The position numbers were made by a program, and so were the translations under genes. Of a stretch of DNA of 64,000 bases, positions 8,746 through 18,638 are shown piece after piece. Under the pieces are notes generated by a model. It worked only from the letters and a program-made list of their open reading frames with translations, was not told the DNA's origin and did no database searches. The first letter of the stretch is position 1. Every line of letters begins with the position of its first letter. Source of the DNA: Acidisoma sp. PAMC 29798 (GTDB lineage Bacteria > Pseudomonadota > Alphaproteobacteria > Acetobacterales > Acetobacteraceae); assembly GCF_030252425.1 (NCBI RefSeq), contig NZ_CP126994.1, positions 4,087,001 to 4,151,000 of the forward strand, read 5' to 3'.

Positions 8746-9963
8746 TCAGGCGGCATCGAGGCCATAGGCCGTATGCAGGGAGCGCACGGCGAGTTCGGTG
8801 TAATCGGCGGCGATCAGAATGCTCACCTTGATTTCGCTGGTCGAGATGACCTGGATATTGATGCCCTTTTCCGCCAGCGTCTTGAACATCGTGCTGGCGA
8901 TGCCGGCATGGCTGCGCATGCCGATGCCGACGACGCTGATCTTGGCGACATTGGTATCGGCCAGGATGTCCGAGTAGCCGATCTCGGTGCTGGCGGCGGC
9001 CAGGGCCGCCCGCGCACGCGGTAGATCCGACCGACCGACCGTAAAGGTCATGTCTGTAGTGCCGTCTTCGGCAACGTTTTGCACGATCATGTCGACGTTC
9101 ACATTCTCTGCGGCCAGGGCGCCAAAGACGGCGGCGGCGATGCCCGGGCGGTCCGGCACACGGCGCACGGTGAGCTTAGCCTCGTCTCGCGAGTAGGCGA
9201 TACCAGAAACGAGTTCCTTTTCCACGATCTCATCCTCATCCACGACCAGAGTACCCGGCAGATCCGCGAAACTCGACAGAACCTGAACCCGGACTTTTTC
9301 CTTCATCGCCAATTCGACACTGCGCGTTTGCAGAACCTTGGCGCCCACAGAGGCGAGTTCGAGCATCTCCTCATAGGAGATACGGGCGAGTTTGCGCGCA
9401 CGCGTCACGATACGGGGATCGGTCGTATAGACCCCGTCCACATCCGTATAGATGTCGCAGCGATCGGCGCGGAGCGCGGCGGCGAGGGCGACGGCCGAGG
9501 TGTCCGACCCGCCACGGCCGAGCGTGGTAATGCGGTGATCCGGGCCGAGACCCTGGAAGCCCGTCACCACCGCGACCTGGCCCAGGCCCATGCGACGGAT
9601 GAGTTCCGCGCCCTCGATCTGTTCGATGCGGGCCTTGCCATGGGCGCCGTCCGTGCGGATGGGGATTTGCCAGCCGGCCCAGGACCGCGCCTCGATGCCC
9701 AGATTCTGCAAGGCGATGGCCACCAGCCCGGCAGTGACCTGCTCGCCGGTTGCGACCACCGCATCGTATTCCCGCGCGTCATGCAGGGGCGACAGGCTCT
9801 GGCACCAGCCGACGAGCTGGTTCGTGGTGCCGGACATGGCCGAGACCACCACCGCGACCTCATGCCCAGCCTCGACCTCCCGCCGGACGCGCTCGGCGAC
9901 GTTGCGAATCCGGTCGAGGTCGGCGACGGAGGTGCCGCCGAATTTCATGACGATGCGGGCCAT
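8746..9963 (-). CDS. lysC: Aspartate kinase
   Basis: Phosphorylates aspartate, the first committed step to lysine, threonine, methionine and diaminopimelate. The 405 residues begin MARIVMKFGGTSV, the family kinase signature at residues 7-13. The central part has GFQGLGPDHRITTLGRGGSD and TDVDGVYTTDPRIV, both kinase-domain hallmarks. The C-terminal quarter carries tandem ACT domains (VRRVPDRPGIAAAVFGALA and ISVVGIGMRSHAGIAS), which bind lysine and/or threonine for feedback control in the family. It is the first gene of a minus-strand run with NMO and ptsP and diverges from ubiG. Confidence 0.97.
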   Translation of the reverse strand: MARIVMKFGGTSVADLDRIRNVAERVRREVEAGHEVAVVVSAMSGTTNQLVGWCQSLSPLHDAREYDAVVATGEQVTAGLVAIALQNLGIEARSWAGWQIPIRTDGAHGKARIEQIEGAELIRRMGLGQVAVVTGFQGLGPDHRITTLGRGGSDTSAVALAAALRADRCDIYTDVDGVYTTDPRIVTRARKLARISYEEMLELASVGAKVLQTRSVELAMKEKVRVQVLSSFADLPGTLVVDEDEIVEKELVSGIAYSRDEAKLTVRRVPDRPGIAAAVFGALAAENVNVDMIVQNVAEDGTTDMTFTVGRSDLPRARAALAAASTEIGYSDILADTNVAKISVVGIGMRSHAGIASTMFKTLAEKGINIQVISTSEIKVSILIAADYTELAVRSLHTAYGLDAA

Positions 9964-10099
9964 GATACGTTGTCTGATCCTGCTCTGGGCGAGGCGTCGC
10001 GGAATAGGCGCGCGCCAGGCGACGTCGTAGAGTTACGCTCGGGCGACCACCACCCGGCTGTAGGGCCGGCAGACATAAACGCGCAGTCGCGATGGGGCA

Positions 10100-10810
10100 A
10101 TGATGCAGCACGACGGAACCTTGTCCTTGGACGAAGTCGCGCGGTTCGACGCCCTGGCGCAGGACTGGTGGGCGCCGGACGGGCCGATGGCACCGCTACA
10201 CCGAATGAACCCGCTGCGCGCCCGCTGGATCACGCAAAGGCTAGCCAAACCTCTGGCCGGGGAGATCCTCGATATCGGCTGCGGCGCCGGCTTGCTGGCG
10301 GAAGCGCTGGCGAAGGCGGGCTTCTCGGTGCTCGGCCTGGATGCGGCGGAGGCTGCCATCGCCGCCGCCCGCGTCCATGCCCAGGGCCAAAACCTGCCAC
10401 TGCGCTATCGCGCCGGGCGGATCGAGGATGTGATCGCCGAGGGCACGCGCTTTCCGGTGGTGACGGCGCTGGAAGTGATCGAGCATGTGCCGGATCCGCA
10501 GGTCTTCCTGCAGCGCCTTGCCGAGGTGCTGGAGCCTGGGGGGTTGCTGTTCGTCTCGACGCTGAACCGCAGCCTGCGGTCCCTGCTCACGGCCAAGATC
10601 GGCGCGGAATATATCCTGCGCCTGCTGCCGGCCGGGACCCATACATGGCGGCAATTCATCCCACCGGCGCAATTGGCGACCATGGCCGCCTCCGCCGGAT
10701 TGCGGGTCACGGCCTCAGCCGGGATGAGCTTCGACCCCTGGCGCGGGCAGTGGCGGGAAAGCCGCGACCTCTCCATCAACTACATCATGGCATTCGGGAA
10801 GGCCGCATAG
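10100..10810 (+). CDS. ubiG: Ubiquinone biosynthesis O-methyltransferase
   Basis: Performs the two O-methylations in ubiquinone synthesis (3-demethylubiquinol and a polyprenyl-catechol intermediate). The 236 residues show the family N-terminal pattern FDALAQDWWAPDGPMAPLHRMNP, SAM motif I ILDIGCGAGLLAEALAKAG, and VTALEVIEHVPDP. The C-terminal TLNRSLRSLL and LPAGTHTWRQFI are typical UbiG sequence. It is divergent from lysC, an arrangement I recall from several alphaproteobacteria. ATG 10100 or 10103 could each start the protein. Confidence 0.96.
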   Translation: MMQHDGTLSLDEVARFDALAQDWWAPDGPMAPLHRMNPLRARWITQRLAKPLAGEILDIGCGAGLLAEALAKAGFSVLGLDAAEAAIAAARVHAQGQNLPLRYRAGRIEDVIAEGTRFPVVTALEVIEHVPDPQVFLQRLAEVLEPGGLLFVSTLNRSLRSLLTAKIGAEYILRLLPAGTHTWRQFIPPAQLATMAASAGLRVTASAGMSFDPWRGQWRESRDLSINYIMAFGKAA

Positions 10811-10881
10811 GCCTGCGTTGACAGGTCCGCGAGGGCGGCGGAGAGTCTGCCGAAAATAACGTCACGTCCGGGACAGCTATC

Positions 10882-11886
10882 ATGAATCGAATCATCAACG
10901 ACCCCGAGCAGGTCGCCGAGGAAGCCCTGTTGGGCGTCGTCGCGGCCTATCCTGACATTCTGGCAGCGACCGACAACCCGCGTGTATTGCGCGCGGCGCG
11001 CCAGCCAAAACAGGGCAAGGTCGGCATCGTCACGGGCGGCGGATCGGGCCATGAGCCCGCCTTCCTCGGCTTCGTCGGCCCCGGCCTTTGCGATGCCGTC
11101 GCCTGTGGCGAGATCTTCGCCTCCCCCACTGCCAAGAGCTTCCACGCGGCCTTCAAGGCGGCCGATTTCGGCGCCGGCGTCGCCTGCCTCTATGGCAATT
11201 ACGCCGGCGACAACATGAACGTGAAGATGGCGGTCAAGCTTGCCGCCAAGGACGGGCTTACCGTTCGCAGCGTGGTCGCGAATGACGATGTCGCCTCGGC
11301 CCCCAAGGCCGAACGTGACAAACGCCGGGGCGTCGCGGGCGAGGTCATGATGTGGAAATCGGCCGGCGGCTTGGCGGATGAGGGCGGCGACCTGGATCAG
11401 GTCATCGCCGTCGCGCAAAAGGCGATCGACAATACCGGCAGCGTCGGCATCGGCCTTTCGGCCTGCACCATCCCCGCCGCCGGCAAGCCGAACTTCACCA
11501 TCGCGCCGGGCATGATGGAAGTCGGCATCGGCCATCACGGCGAACCCGGCGTCTCCGTCATGCCCGTGAAGCCGGCGCGCGACATGGCCGCGCTGATGCT
11601 GGAGCACATCCTCGCGGATCTTTCCCTTGGCCGGGACGAAGATGTCGCCGTGCTGGTCTCGGGCCTCGGGGCCACGCCCGTGATGGAGCTGTATCTGCTC
11701 TATGGCCATGTCGATGAGATGCTGCGCGACCGTGGCCTGCGCATCCGCCACCGCTTCGTGGGCAATTACTTCACCTCGCTGGAAATGATGGGCGCCTCGA
11801 TCACCGTTACCCGTCTCGACGGGGAACTCGATCGCCTGATGGCGCTGCCGGCGCATTCCATCGGCTTGACGGTGCTGGGCTCATGA
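10882..11886 (+). CDS. dhaK: Dihydroxyacetone kinase, DhaK subunit
   Basis: The substrate-binding subunit of dihydroxyacetone (or related ketose such as erythrulose) kinase. The 334 residues include KVGIVTGGGSGHEPAFLGFV, YGNYAGDNMNVKMA and GIGHHGEPGVSV. In characterised DhaK a His in this last motif (here H218 or H219) binds the substrate ketone covalently as a hemiaminal. The gene overlaps dhaL by four bases (ATGA). No DhaM phosphocarrier and no fused kinase lie beside it, so ATP or a PTS protein could be the phosphate source. Related subunits act on erythrulose or other ketoses, so the exact sugar is uncertain. Confidence 0.92.
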   Translation: MNRIINDPEQVAEEALLGVVAAYPDILAATDNPRVLRAARQPKQGKVGIVTGGGSGHEPAFLGFVGPGLCDAVACGEIFASPTAKSFHAAFKAADFGAGVACLYGNYAGDNMNVKMAVKLAAKDGLTVRSVVANDDVASAPKAERDKRRGVAGEVMMWKSAGGLADEGGDLDQVIAVAQKAIDNTGSVGIGLSACTIPAAGKPNFTIAPGMMEVGIGHHGEPGVSVMPVKPARDMAALMLEHILADLSLGRDEDVAVLVSGLGATPVMELYLLYGHVDEMLRDRGLRIRHRFVGNYFTSLEMMGASITVTRLDGELDRLMALPAHSIGLTVLGS

Positions 11887-12536
11887 GCCGGGACAGCGTG
11901 ACCCTGACCGAGGCCGGGCCGATCCTGTTCGACCTCGTGGCTGTCATCGTGCGCGAGCAGGGCAAGCTCAGCGAAATCGACGGCCAGACCGGCGACGGCG
12001 ATCACGGCGTCAATATGGGCAAGGGCTTTCGCATGGCGGGCGAGCGGCTGAAGGCCCAGGGCGACTTCACCTTGCCGCAGGGTTTTGCGACGCTGGGCGA
12101 TACCTTGCTCAGCGATATCGGCGGCTCGATGGGTCCGCTGTATGGCACCTTCTTCACCGACATGGCCGAGGTGCTCGACGATACCGACGTCATCGATGCG
12201 CCGCATGTTTCGGCGATGCTGAAGGCCGGCCTCGCCGCCGTGCAAGGCCTGGGCGAGGCCAAGCCCGGCGACAAGACGCTGGTCGATGTCATCGTGCCGG
12301 CGATGGAGGGTTTCGACGCGGCTCAGGCTGCGGGCAAGAGTTTTGCGGAGTCACTGACCGCGATGAAGGATGCGGCGGGCGCCGGGCTGGAAGCGACGCG
12401 CAGCATGGTGGCCAAGGTCGGCCGTGCCAGTCGTTTGGGTGAGCGTTCGCGCGGCACGCTGGATGCCGGCGCCGCCTCCTGCGACATGATCCTATCGACG
12501 CTGGCGGATGGCCTGATCACCCGCCTGAACGCGTGA
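11883..12536 (+). CDS. dhaL: Dihydroxyacetone kinase, DhaL (nucleotide-binding) subunit
   Basis: The helical-barrel subunit that holds the nucleotide and two Mg ions. The 217 residues carry the metal/nucleotide motif TGDGDHGVNMGKGF, with D38 and D40 as likely Mg ligands, and the later LLSDIGGSMGPLYGTFF and GKASRLGERSRGTLDAGA-type stretch (here VGRASRLGERSRG). In PTS-dependent systems DhaL keeps ADP as a cofactor rephosphorylated by DhaM; in ATP-dependent systems the nucleotide is exchanged. The sequence alone does not settle which applies. It ends just before a REP pair and faces kdpE. Confidence 0.92.
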   Translation: MSRDSVTLTEAGPILFDLVAVIVREQGKLSEIDGQTGDGDHGVNMGKGFRMAGERLKAQGDFTLPQGFATLGDTLLSDIGGSMGPLYGTFFTDMAEVLDDTDVIDAPHVSAMLKAGLAAVQGLGEAKPGDKTLVDVIVPAMEGFDAAQAAGKSFAESLTAMKDAAGAGLEATRSMVAKVGRASRLGERSRGTLDAGAASCDMILSTLADGLITRLNA

Positions 12537-12541
12537 GTGAC

Positions 12542-12610
12542 GGCGGATAACGCTTCGCTCATCCGCCCGCCATCCACGTCGTAGGGTGGATAAGCGCAGC
12601 GTCATCCACC
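12542..12610. repeat. REP pair 1 (two inverted 26-base palindromes)
   Basis: Two 26-base imperfect palindromes sit at 12542-12567 (arms GGCGGAT/ATCCGCC) and 12585-12610 (arms GGTGGAT/ATCCACC). The second is nearly the reverse complement of the first, as in BIME-type REP pairs. The pair lies between the convergent dhaL and kdpE genes, and the second unit is preceded by GTAG. It may work as a bidirectional terminator or mRNA 3' stabiliser. Confidence 0.85.
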
Positions 12611-12611
12611 A

Positions 12612-13307
12612 TCAGCCCATCGGTGCTTCCAACAAACGGTAACCGACACCGGGCTCGTTGATCAGCAAAGCGAGCGCCGGTTCGCTCAGCTTCTGGCGAA
12701 GATGCCAGATATAGACACGCAGATATTGCATATCCTCGGCATGCGCCGGGCCCCAGATGGCGGTGAGAAGCTGCCGATGCGTGATCACCTTGCCGAGGTT
12801 GCGCATGAGCATCTCCAGCAGCGCATATTCGCGGCGGCTGAGGGCCAGCAAGACGCCACCGTCACGCGCCTCGTGCTTACCGATATCGAGCGTCAGCGGC
12901 CCGGCCTGAAGCACCGTCTCCACCCCCTCCTGCATGCGGCGATGGCGCAGCGCGGCGCGAATGCGGGCAAGAAGTTCGCCGACGCCGAAAGGCTTTTCGA
13001 CATAATCATCTGCGCCATTATCCAGCGCCGTGATCTTCTCGCCCTCACGGTCACGCGCGGACAGGATGATCACGGGCACCTCGCTGAACTGCCGCAGCCG
13101 CTGCAGAGCCTGCTGGCCATCCTCATCCGGCAGTCCGAGGTCGAGCAAAACGAGATCTGGCGCGCGCGCTGCGGCCAGGCGCAGACCTTCGGCCGCCGTC
13201 ATCGCCTGTTCCACGGCATAGCCGGCGGCAATCAGCGCCGGCGCGAGGAAACGATGGATCTGTTTCTCGTCGTCGATCACGAGGATCTTGCCAAGCGCCG
13301 GCGTCAT
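12612..13307 (-). CDS. kdpE: Two-component response regulator KdpE
   Basis: An OmpR-type regulator that activates kdp transcription when K+ is limiting. The 231 residues have a receiver domain with acidic D12/D13, phospho-acceptor D56 in LVLLDLGLP and the conserved Lys in VEKPFG. A winged-helix DNA-binding domain follows (LSRREYALLEMLMRNLGKVITHRQLL, ending YLRVYIWHLRQKL and GVGYRL). The start overlaps kdpD by four bases. It closes a seven-gene kdp operon. Confidence 0.96.
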   Translation of the reverse strand: MTPALGKILVIDDEKQIHRFLAPALIAAGYAVEQAMTAAEGLRLAAARAPDLVLLDLGLPDEDGQQALQRLRQFSEVPVIILSARDREGEKITALDNGADDYVEKPFGVGELLARIRAALRHRRMQEGVETVLQAGPLTLDIGKHEARDGGVLLALSRREYALLEMLMRNLGKVITHRQLLTAIWGPAHAEDMQYLRVYIWHLRQKLSEPALALLINEPGVGYRLLEAPMG

Positions 13308-15958
13308 GCCGCGACCAGAGGGCCGGCTGCCGGAAGCGTAATGGTGATGATCGTGCCGGGCAGACCATCGCGCGCCAGATCGTCACGCGGGCTTTTGGCG
13401 GTGATCGTGCCGCCCATGGCCTGCACAAAGCCGCGCGCAATGGCGAGGCCAAGGCCGGTGCCCGGCACCACGCGATCGCCCCGCCGGGCGCGGTAGAAGC
13501 TGTCGAAGATATTCGGCAAATCCTCGGGTGGAATGCCGATCCCTTCATCGGCGACCGAGATTCGCGCCATGCCGTCCCCCACCGCGGCGCGGAGCACGAT
13601 TCCCGTGCCGACAGGCGAGTATTTCACCGCATTCTCGACGATATTGGTCAAGGCCTGTTCCAGAAGGCCCGCATCAGCCTTCACCGTCACACCGCCCTCC
13701 GGCAGGCTGACGGCCAAGTGCAGCGCCTCCGGCACGCGGGCGACGACCGCCTCGACCAGAGGGCCAAGCGGCACCGGCATCAGGCGCGGTGCGATATCCC
13801 CGCCTTCGAGGCGCGTGAGGTCCATGATATTGCCCAGGAAGCGGGTCATGCGACCGACATCCTCCTCGATGCTGGCGAGCAGGTCGGCGCGTGTCTCATC
13901 CGGCAATTGCGCCCAGGCGGCGCGCAGCGTTTCGGCCGCACCCCGGATGGCGGTCAGCGGCGTGCGCAAATCATGCGACAGGGAATTCAGCAGCGCCGTA
14001 CGCAGCGCCTGGGTTTCCGACAGCGCCGCACCGCGCGCCGCTTCGCCGGACAGGTGTACCCGTTCCAGGGCGACGGCTGCCTGATCCGCGAGCGCCGCCA
14101 CCGCCTGCAAGGTGGGACCGGACAAACCGCCATCCTCAGGCGGGCGGATACCGAGCACCCCGGCGACGCCCCGCGCCGTGCGGATGGGCAGCAGACGCCA
14201 GGCGGCCGAGGGCAAGGTGGGCGTGCCGGCGCCCGCCTCCTCCTGCCGGCTCAGGGCCCAGCGCGCGGCGGCCAGGCTGCCCTCATCGAGGCGCCCGCTG
14301 GTTTCCGGGCGGATAGCGCGGGTCACCAATCCGCTCGGCCCCTCCGTCAGTACCGCGGCGGCGGGTACCAGGGCTGCCGCCTGCTGGGCGATTTCGATCA
14401 TCAACTCCTCCTCGGTCGTCGGTTCGCCGAGGCGGCGACTGAAAAGGCCGATGCGTCGCAGACCTTCGATCCGACCCTGGGCGGCGACGGCCTCGGCCCG
14501 GACACGGCCGGCGAGCACACCGGAGGAGGCCGCGACGATCGCGAAGACGATGAGGGCGATGACGTCGCGTGGATTGTCGATGGTGAGTTGATAGAGCGGC
14601 GGGATGAAGAAGAAGTTCCAGCAGACGAAGCCGAGCGCCGCTGCGACGAGACCGACCGTCAGCCCCTGCAAGGCCGCGACGGCCATGACAGCGGCCAGGA
14701 ACACCATGCCCAGGGCTTCGTGATCAACCCAAGGGCGACACAGCTCACCCGCCGCCACCACGGCCGCGATCATGCCGATGGCCATCGCCCAAGGCAGGGG
14801 CGCGGTTGGCACATGCGGTCGGAATCGCCGGGGTGAGCGCTGCACCGTCGATGGCACGACATGGAGGTGGAAATCCGCGCCCTGGCGCAGCAATTGCGCC
14901 GCCACGGGCAGCTTCCACCTAAAGCGCCGAGGCCGTGGACGCCCGACTACGATCTGCGTCACATTCCGTGCCGCCGCGAGATCGAGGGCGATGGTCACGA
15001 CATCCCGACCGGCCTGGGTTTCCACCTCGGCGCCTAATCGGCCTGCCAACGCGGCCGGGGTCTGGGCCTTCAGCAAGCCGCTGACACTGTCTTTCGGGCG
15101 TTCGACATGCAGCGCGATCCAGGGGGCACGCAGCGCATCGGCCAATTGCTTGGCGTGGCGAACAACGCCTTCCGCCGCGTTATCGGCACCGATGAGGGCC
15201 AGAACGCGGTCCCCCGCCGGCCAAGGACCCTTGATGGCATTGGCGCGCATATAGTCCCGCACATCGGCATCGACATGCTGGGCGACTCGGCGCAGCGCGA
15301 TCTCCCTCAGGGCCGTCAGGTTGCCTTCGCGAAAGAAGGCGTCCAGCGCCCGACGTGCCGTTTCTGGCCGGTAGACCTTTCCCTCGGTCAGCCGCTTCCG
15401 AAGTTCCGATGGCGTAATGTCAATGAGCTCGATCTCAGCTGCAAGTTCGAGGACCTGATCCGGAAGTGTCTCGGTGACACGAACGCCGGTGATGCGGGCG
15501 ACGTCGTCGTTCAGGCTTTCGAGGTGCTGGACATTGAGGGTCGCCCAAACCGGGATACCGGCTTCCAGCAGTTCCGCCACATCCTCCCAGCGCTTAGCAT
15601 GGGTGCTGCCAGGGACGTTGGTATGGGCCAGTTCATCGACGAGAAGGAGCTGCGGGCGTCGCGCTAGGGCGGCGGCGAGATCGAACTCCTCCAGCGTCTG
15701 ACCGCGATAGGCGAGGCGGCGGGCCGGCAGGATCGGCAGGGCGCCGATCTGGGCCTGGGTCTCGGCCCGGCCATGCGTCTCGACCACACCGATGACGACA
15801 TCGACGCCCTCGGCGGCGCGCTGGCGGCCGGCATTGAGCATCTCCCAGGTCTTGCCGACACCCGGTGCCGCGCCGAGGAAGATACGGAGCGGCGCGCGAT
15901 GGGCCACGGCGAGCGCCGCTGCCAAGGCATCCGGGTCGGGTCGGCGATCATCCTGCAT
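13304..15958 (-). CDS. kdpD: K+ sensor histidine kinase KdpD
   Basis: A membrane sensor that phosphorylates KdpE. The 884 residues show the full family layout: an N-terminal KdpD domain with Walker A LGAAPGVGKTWEM (about 28-40) and DELAHTNVPGS, a universal-stress-like domain (about 250-370), four membrane helices (about 395-500), a GAF-like linker, then HisKA with H662 in NSLSHDLRTPLTAIRGAAE, and a HATPase with NIVENAVKYSP and GTGLGLAIARG. A 45-base gap separates it from kdpC. No deletion or missing catalytic residue is visible. Confidence 0.97.
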   Translation of the reverse strand: MQDDRRPDPDALAAALAVAHRAPLRIFLGAAPGVGKTWEMLNAGRQRAAEGVDVVIGVVETHGRAETQAQIGALPILPARRLAYRGQTLEEFDLAAALARRPQLLLVDELAHTNVPGSTHAKRWEDVAELLEAGIPVWATLNVQHLESLNDDVARITGVRVTETLPDQVLELAAEIELIDITPSELRKRLTEGKVYRPETARRALDAFFREGNLTALREIALRRVAQHVDADVRDYMRANAIKGPWPAGDRVLALIGADNAAEGVVRHAKQLADALRAPWIALHVERPKDSVSGLLKAQTPAALAGRLGAEVETQAGRDVVTIALDLAAARNVTQIVVGRPRPRRFRWKLPVAAQLLRQGADFHLHVVPSTVQRSPRRFRPHVPTAPLPWAMAIGMIAAVVAAGELCRPWVDHEALGMVFLAAVMAVAALQGLTVGLVAAALGFVCWNFFFIPPLYQLTIDNPRDVIALIVFAIVAASSGVLAGRVRAEAVAAQGRIEGLRRIGLFSRRLGEPTTEEELMIEIAQQAAALVPAAAVLTEGPSGLVTRAIRPETSGRLDEGSLAAARWALSRQEEAGAGTPTLPSAAWRLLPIRTARGVAGVLGIRPPEDGGLSGPTLQAVAALADQAAVALERVHLSGEAARGAALSETQALRTALLNSLSHDLRTPLTAIRGAAETLRAAWAQLPDETRADLLASIEEDVGRMTRFLGNIMDLTRLEGGDIAPRLMPVPLGPLVEAVVARVPEALHLAVSLPEGGVTVKADAGLLEQALTNIVENAVKYSPVGTGIVLRAAVGDGMARISVADEGIGIPPEDLPNIFDSFYRARRGDRVVPGTGLGLAIARGFVQAMGGTITAKSPRDDLARDGLPGTIITITLPAAGPLVAA

Positions 15959-16003
15959 AGCCAGTGATACCGGCTAACCAGGGTTCAGCGCTACCTCGCC
16001 GCG

Positions 16004-16567
16004 TCAGGTCGGGGGTGGAGAGGCGGCGTCCAGTGCGATGTTCAGGCCCAGCACATTGACATGCGGCTCGCCGATGAAGCCCAGCAAGCGTCCGACCACA
16101 TGCTGGTCAAGCAGGCTCTGCACCTGCGCCACGGGCAGATGGCGGGCGGCGGCCACGCGCGCCACCTGACGCGCCGCATTGGCGGGCGAAATGTCCGGGT
16201 CGAGGCCTGAGGCGGACGCCGTGACGCTATCGGCCGGGATCGGCGCGGGGCCGGCGGTGGCGACCCGCGCTTTCAGCGCCGTGGCGAGGGCCGCGCTGGT
16301 CGGCCCGAGGTTGGAGCCACCGGAAGAGGTGGCGTCGTAGCCCTTGCCGGCAGCGGAGGGTCGCGGCTGGAAATACCAGGGTTTCGTGAACGTCTGTCCG
16401 AGCAGGGCGGACCCGATGACGACCCCGTTCTGCCGGATCAGACTGCCGCCGGCCTGGAAGGGCGCGACGACCGCGCCGACGCCCACGAAGCCGAGCGGAA
16501 AAGCGAGACCAAGGATCAGCGTCGTGAGCACGAGCAGAACGAAGGCAGGGCGAAGATGGCTGGTCAT
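16004..16567 (-). CDS. kdpC: K+-transporting ATPase subunit KdpC
   Basis: The single-span subunit that helps the KdpA-KdpB complex bind ATP and K+. The 187 residues start with one transmembrane helix (FVLLVLTTLILGLAFPLGF, about 9-28). They then show the family motifs GSALLGQTF, PWYFQPRPSA, YDATSSGGSNLGPTS and PADSVTASASGLDPDISPANA. Length is normal. It lies ten bases after kdpB. Confidence 0.97.
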   Translation of the reverse strand: MTSHLRPAFVLLVLTTLILGLAFPLGFVGVGAVVAPFQAGGSLIRQNGVVIGSALLGQTFTKPWYFQPRPSAAGKGYDATSSGGSNLGPTSAALATALKARVATAGPAPIPADSVTASASGLDPDISPANAARQVARVAAARHLPVAQVQSLLDQHVVGRLLGFIGEPHVNVLGLNIALDAASPPPT

Positions 16568-16577
16568 GACATGAACC

Positions 16578-18617
16578 TCAATGAACGCCGATGGCGGAGA
16601 TGATGACGTCGATCACCTTGATGCCGATGAAAGGCGCGACGATGCCGCCCAGGCCGTAGATCAGCAGGTTGCGCCTGAGCATGGCGCTGGCACTGACCGG
16701 CTTGAAGCCGACGCCGCGCAGGGCGAGGGGAACCAGCGCCACGATAATCAGGGCGTTGAAGATCACCGCAGACAGGATGGCGCTATGCGGCGATTGCAGC
16801 CGCATGATGTTGAGCACACCGAGACCAGGATAGGTCGCGACAAAGATCGCTGGCAGAATGGCGAAGTATTTGGAAACGTCATTCGCGATGCTGAAGGTGG
16901 TGAGCGAGCCGCGCGTGATCAGCAGCTGCTTGCCGATTTCCACGATTTCGATGAGCTTGGTCGGGTCGCTATCGAGATCGACCATATTACCGGCTTCGCG
17001 CGCCGCCTGGGTTCCGGTCTGCATCGCGACGCCGACATCGGCCTGGGCGAGGGCCGGCGCATCATTGGTGCCGTCTCCACACATGGCGACGAGGCGCCCT
17101 TCGGCCTGGGCGGCGCGGATATAAGCCAGCTTGTCGGTCGGCGTCGCCTGGGCGACGAAGTCATCGACGCCGGCTTCGGTTGCGATGGCGGCGGCCGTGA
17201 CCCGGTTGTCACCGGTGATCATAACGGTGCGGATGCCCATGGCGCGAAGCTCGGCGAAGCGGGCGCGGATATCGGGTTTGACGATGTCCTTCAGCTCGAT
17301 CACGCCGAGAAGGCGGCCATTCTCCGACACCGCCAGCGGCGTGCCGCCGGCGCTCGCGATACGGTCCACCGCCTGGGTGAAGGCCGCCGGCGGGGTGGTG
17401 GTGCCGGTGAGGGTGAGCACGGCATCGACCGCACCCTTGCGCCACTGACGACCCGCCGAGTCGAGGCCCGAAAGCCGCGTCTCGGCGCTGAAGGCGATCA
17501 GCGTCGCATCGGAGGGAGCGTCGAGCGTAAAACCCTGGCGATCGCGCACGAAGCCCAAAATGGACCGGCCTTCCGGGGTTTCGTCGCCCAGGCTGGCATA
17601 GACGGCCGCTTCGGCAAGGGCGCGGTCCGTGACGCCCGGAACGGGGGTAAGGCTCGCGGCCATGCGATTGCCGAAGGTTATGGTGCCGGTCTTGTCGAGC
17701 AGAAGAGTATCGACGTCGCCGGCTGCTTCGACGGCGCGGCCGGAGGTGGCGACGACATTGAAGCGCACCAGGCGATCCATGCCGGCGATGCCGATCGCCG
17801 AAAGTAGGCCACCGATGGTGGTGGGGATCAGGGTGACGAGCAGGGCGGCGAGCACGGGCACGCTCAGGTTGGTGCCCGAGTAATGGGCGAGACCGACCAG
17901 GGTGACGACGGCGATCAAAAAGATGAGCGTCAGACCGGCGAGCAGGATGTTGAGGGCGATCTCGTTCGGCGTCTTGCGACGTTCCGCGCCTTCCACCAGC
18001 TTGATCATACGGTCGATGAAGGTGCTGCCGGCGGCGGCGGTGATGCGCACGACCAGCCAATCCGATACGACCTGCGTACCGGCCGTGACCGCGCTGCGGT
18101 CACCACCGGATTCGCGAATGACCGGGGCGGATTCACCCGTCACGGCGCTTTCATTGACGCTCGCGACGCCGGCCATCACCTCGCCGTCCGAGGGCATGAT
18201 GTCCCCGGCTTCGACGAGCACCAGGTCACCGACGGCGAGTGTGGTGGCGGAGACATTCTCGGTGCGGCTGCGGTCGCGAACGTCCGTCAGTCGCTTGGCG
18301 AGGGTATCGGACCGCGCGCGGCGCAGGCTTTCGGCCCGCGCCCGTCCGCGGCCCTCGGCGACCGCCTCCGCAAAGGTTGCGAAGAGCACCGTCAGCCATA
18401 GCCAGATGGCGATGCTGATCGAAAAGCCCCAGGCGCCGCCTGTGACAAGATCGCGCAAGCCGAGGAAGGAGACCAGGATGGCCACCACCTCCGTCACGAA
18501 GATGACCGGGTTTCGCACGAGTTGGGCGGGATTGAGTTTGACGAAGGCATCCGTGCTGGCGCGTAGCAGGATGGCACGATCGAAGAGGCTGAAGGTTTCA
18601 GCCTTTACACTGGACAT
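16578..18617 (-). CDS. kdpB: K+-transporting P-type ATPase subunit KdpB
   Basis: The catalytic subunit that hydrolyses ATP for high-affinity K+ uptake in the inner membrane. The 679 residues have the P-type signature [13 protein letters not shown] with phosphorylation site D308. The actuator motif is [10 protein letters not shown], the nucleotide-binding and hinge motifs include [14 protein letters not shown] and [18 protein letters not shown]. Membrane helices flank both ends. It sits between kdpA and kdpC with gaps of 21 and 10 bases. Confidence 0.98.
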   Translation of the reverse strand: MSSVKAETFSLFDRAILLRASTDAFVKLNPAQLVRNPVIFVTEVVAILVSFLGLRDLVTGGAWGFSISIAIWLWLTVLFATFAEAVAEGRGRARAESLRRARSDTLAKRLTDVRDRSRTENVSATTLAVGDLVLVEAGDIMPSDGEVMAGVASVNESAVTGESAPVIRESGGDRSAVTAGTQVVSDWLVVRITAAAGSTFIDRMIKLVEGAERRKTPNEIALNILLAGLTLIFLIAVVTLVGLAHYSGTNLSVPVLAALLVTLIPTTIGGLLSAIGIAGMDRLVRFNVVATSGRAVEAAGDVDTLLLDKTGTITFGNRMAASLTPVPGVTDRALAEAAVYASLGDETPEGRSILGFVRDRQGFTLDAPSDATLIAFSAETRLSGLDSAGRQWRKGAVDAVLTLTGTTTPPAAFTQAVDRIASAGGTPLAVSENGRLLGVIELKDIVKPDIRARFAELRAMGIRTVMITGDNRVTAAAIATEAGVDDFVAQATPTDKLAYIRAAQAEGRLVAMCGDGTNDAPALAQADVGVAMQTGTQAAREAGNMVDLDSDPTKLIEIVEIGKQLLITRGSLTTFSIANDVSKYFAILPAIFVATYPGLGVLNIMRLQSPHSAILSAVIFNALIIVALVPLALRGVGFKPVSASAMLRRNLLIYGLGGIVAPFIGIKVIDVIISAIGVH

Positions 18618-18638
18618 CTGAATGATTCCTGAAAAGGC

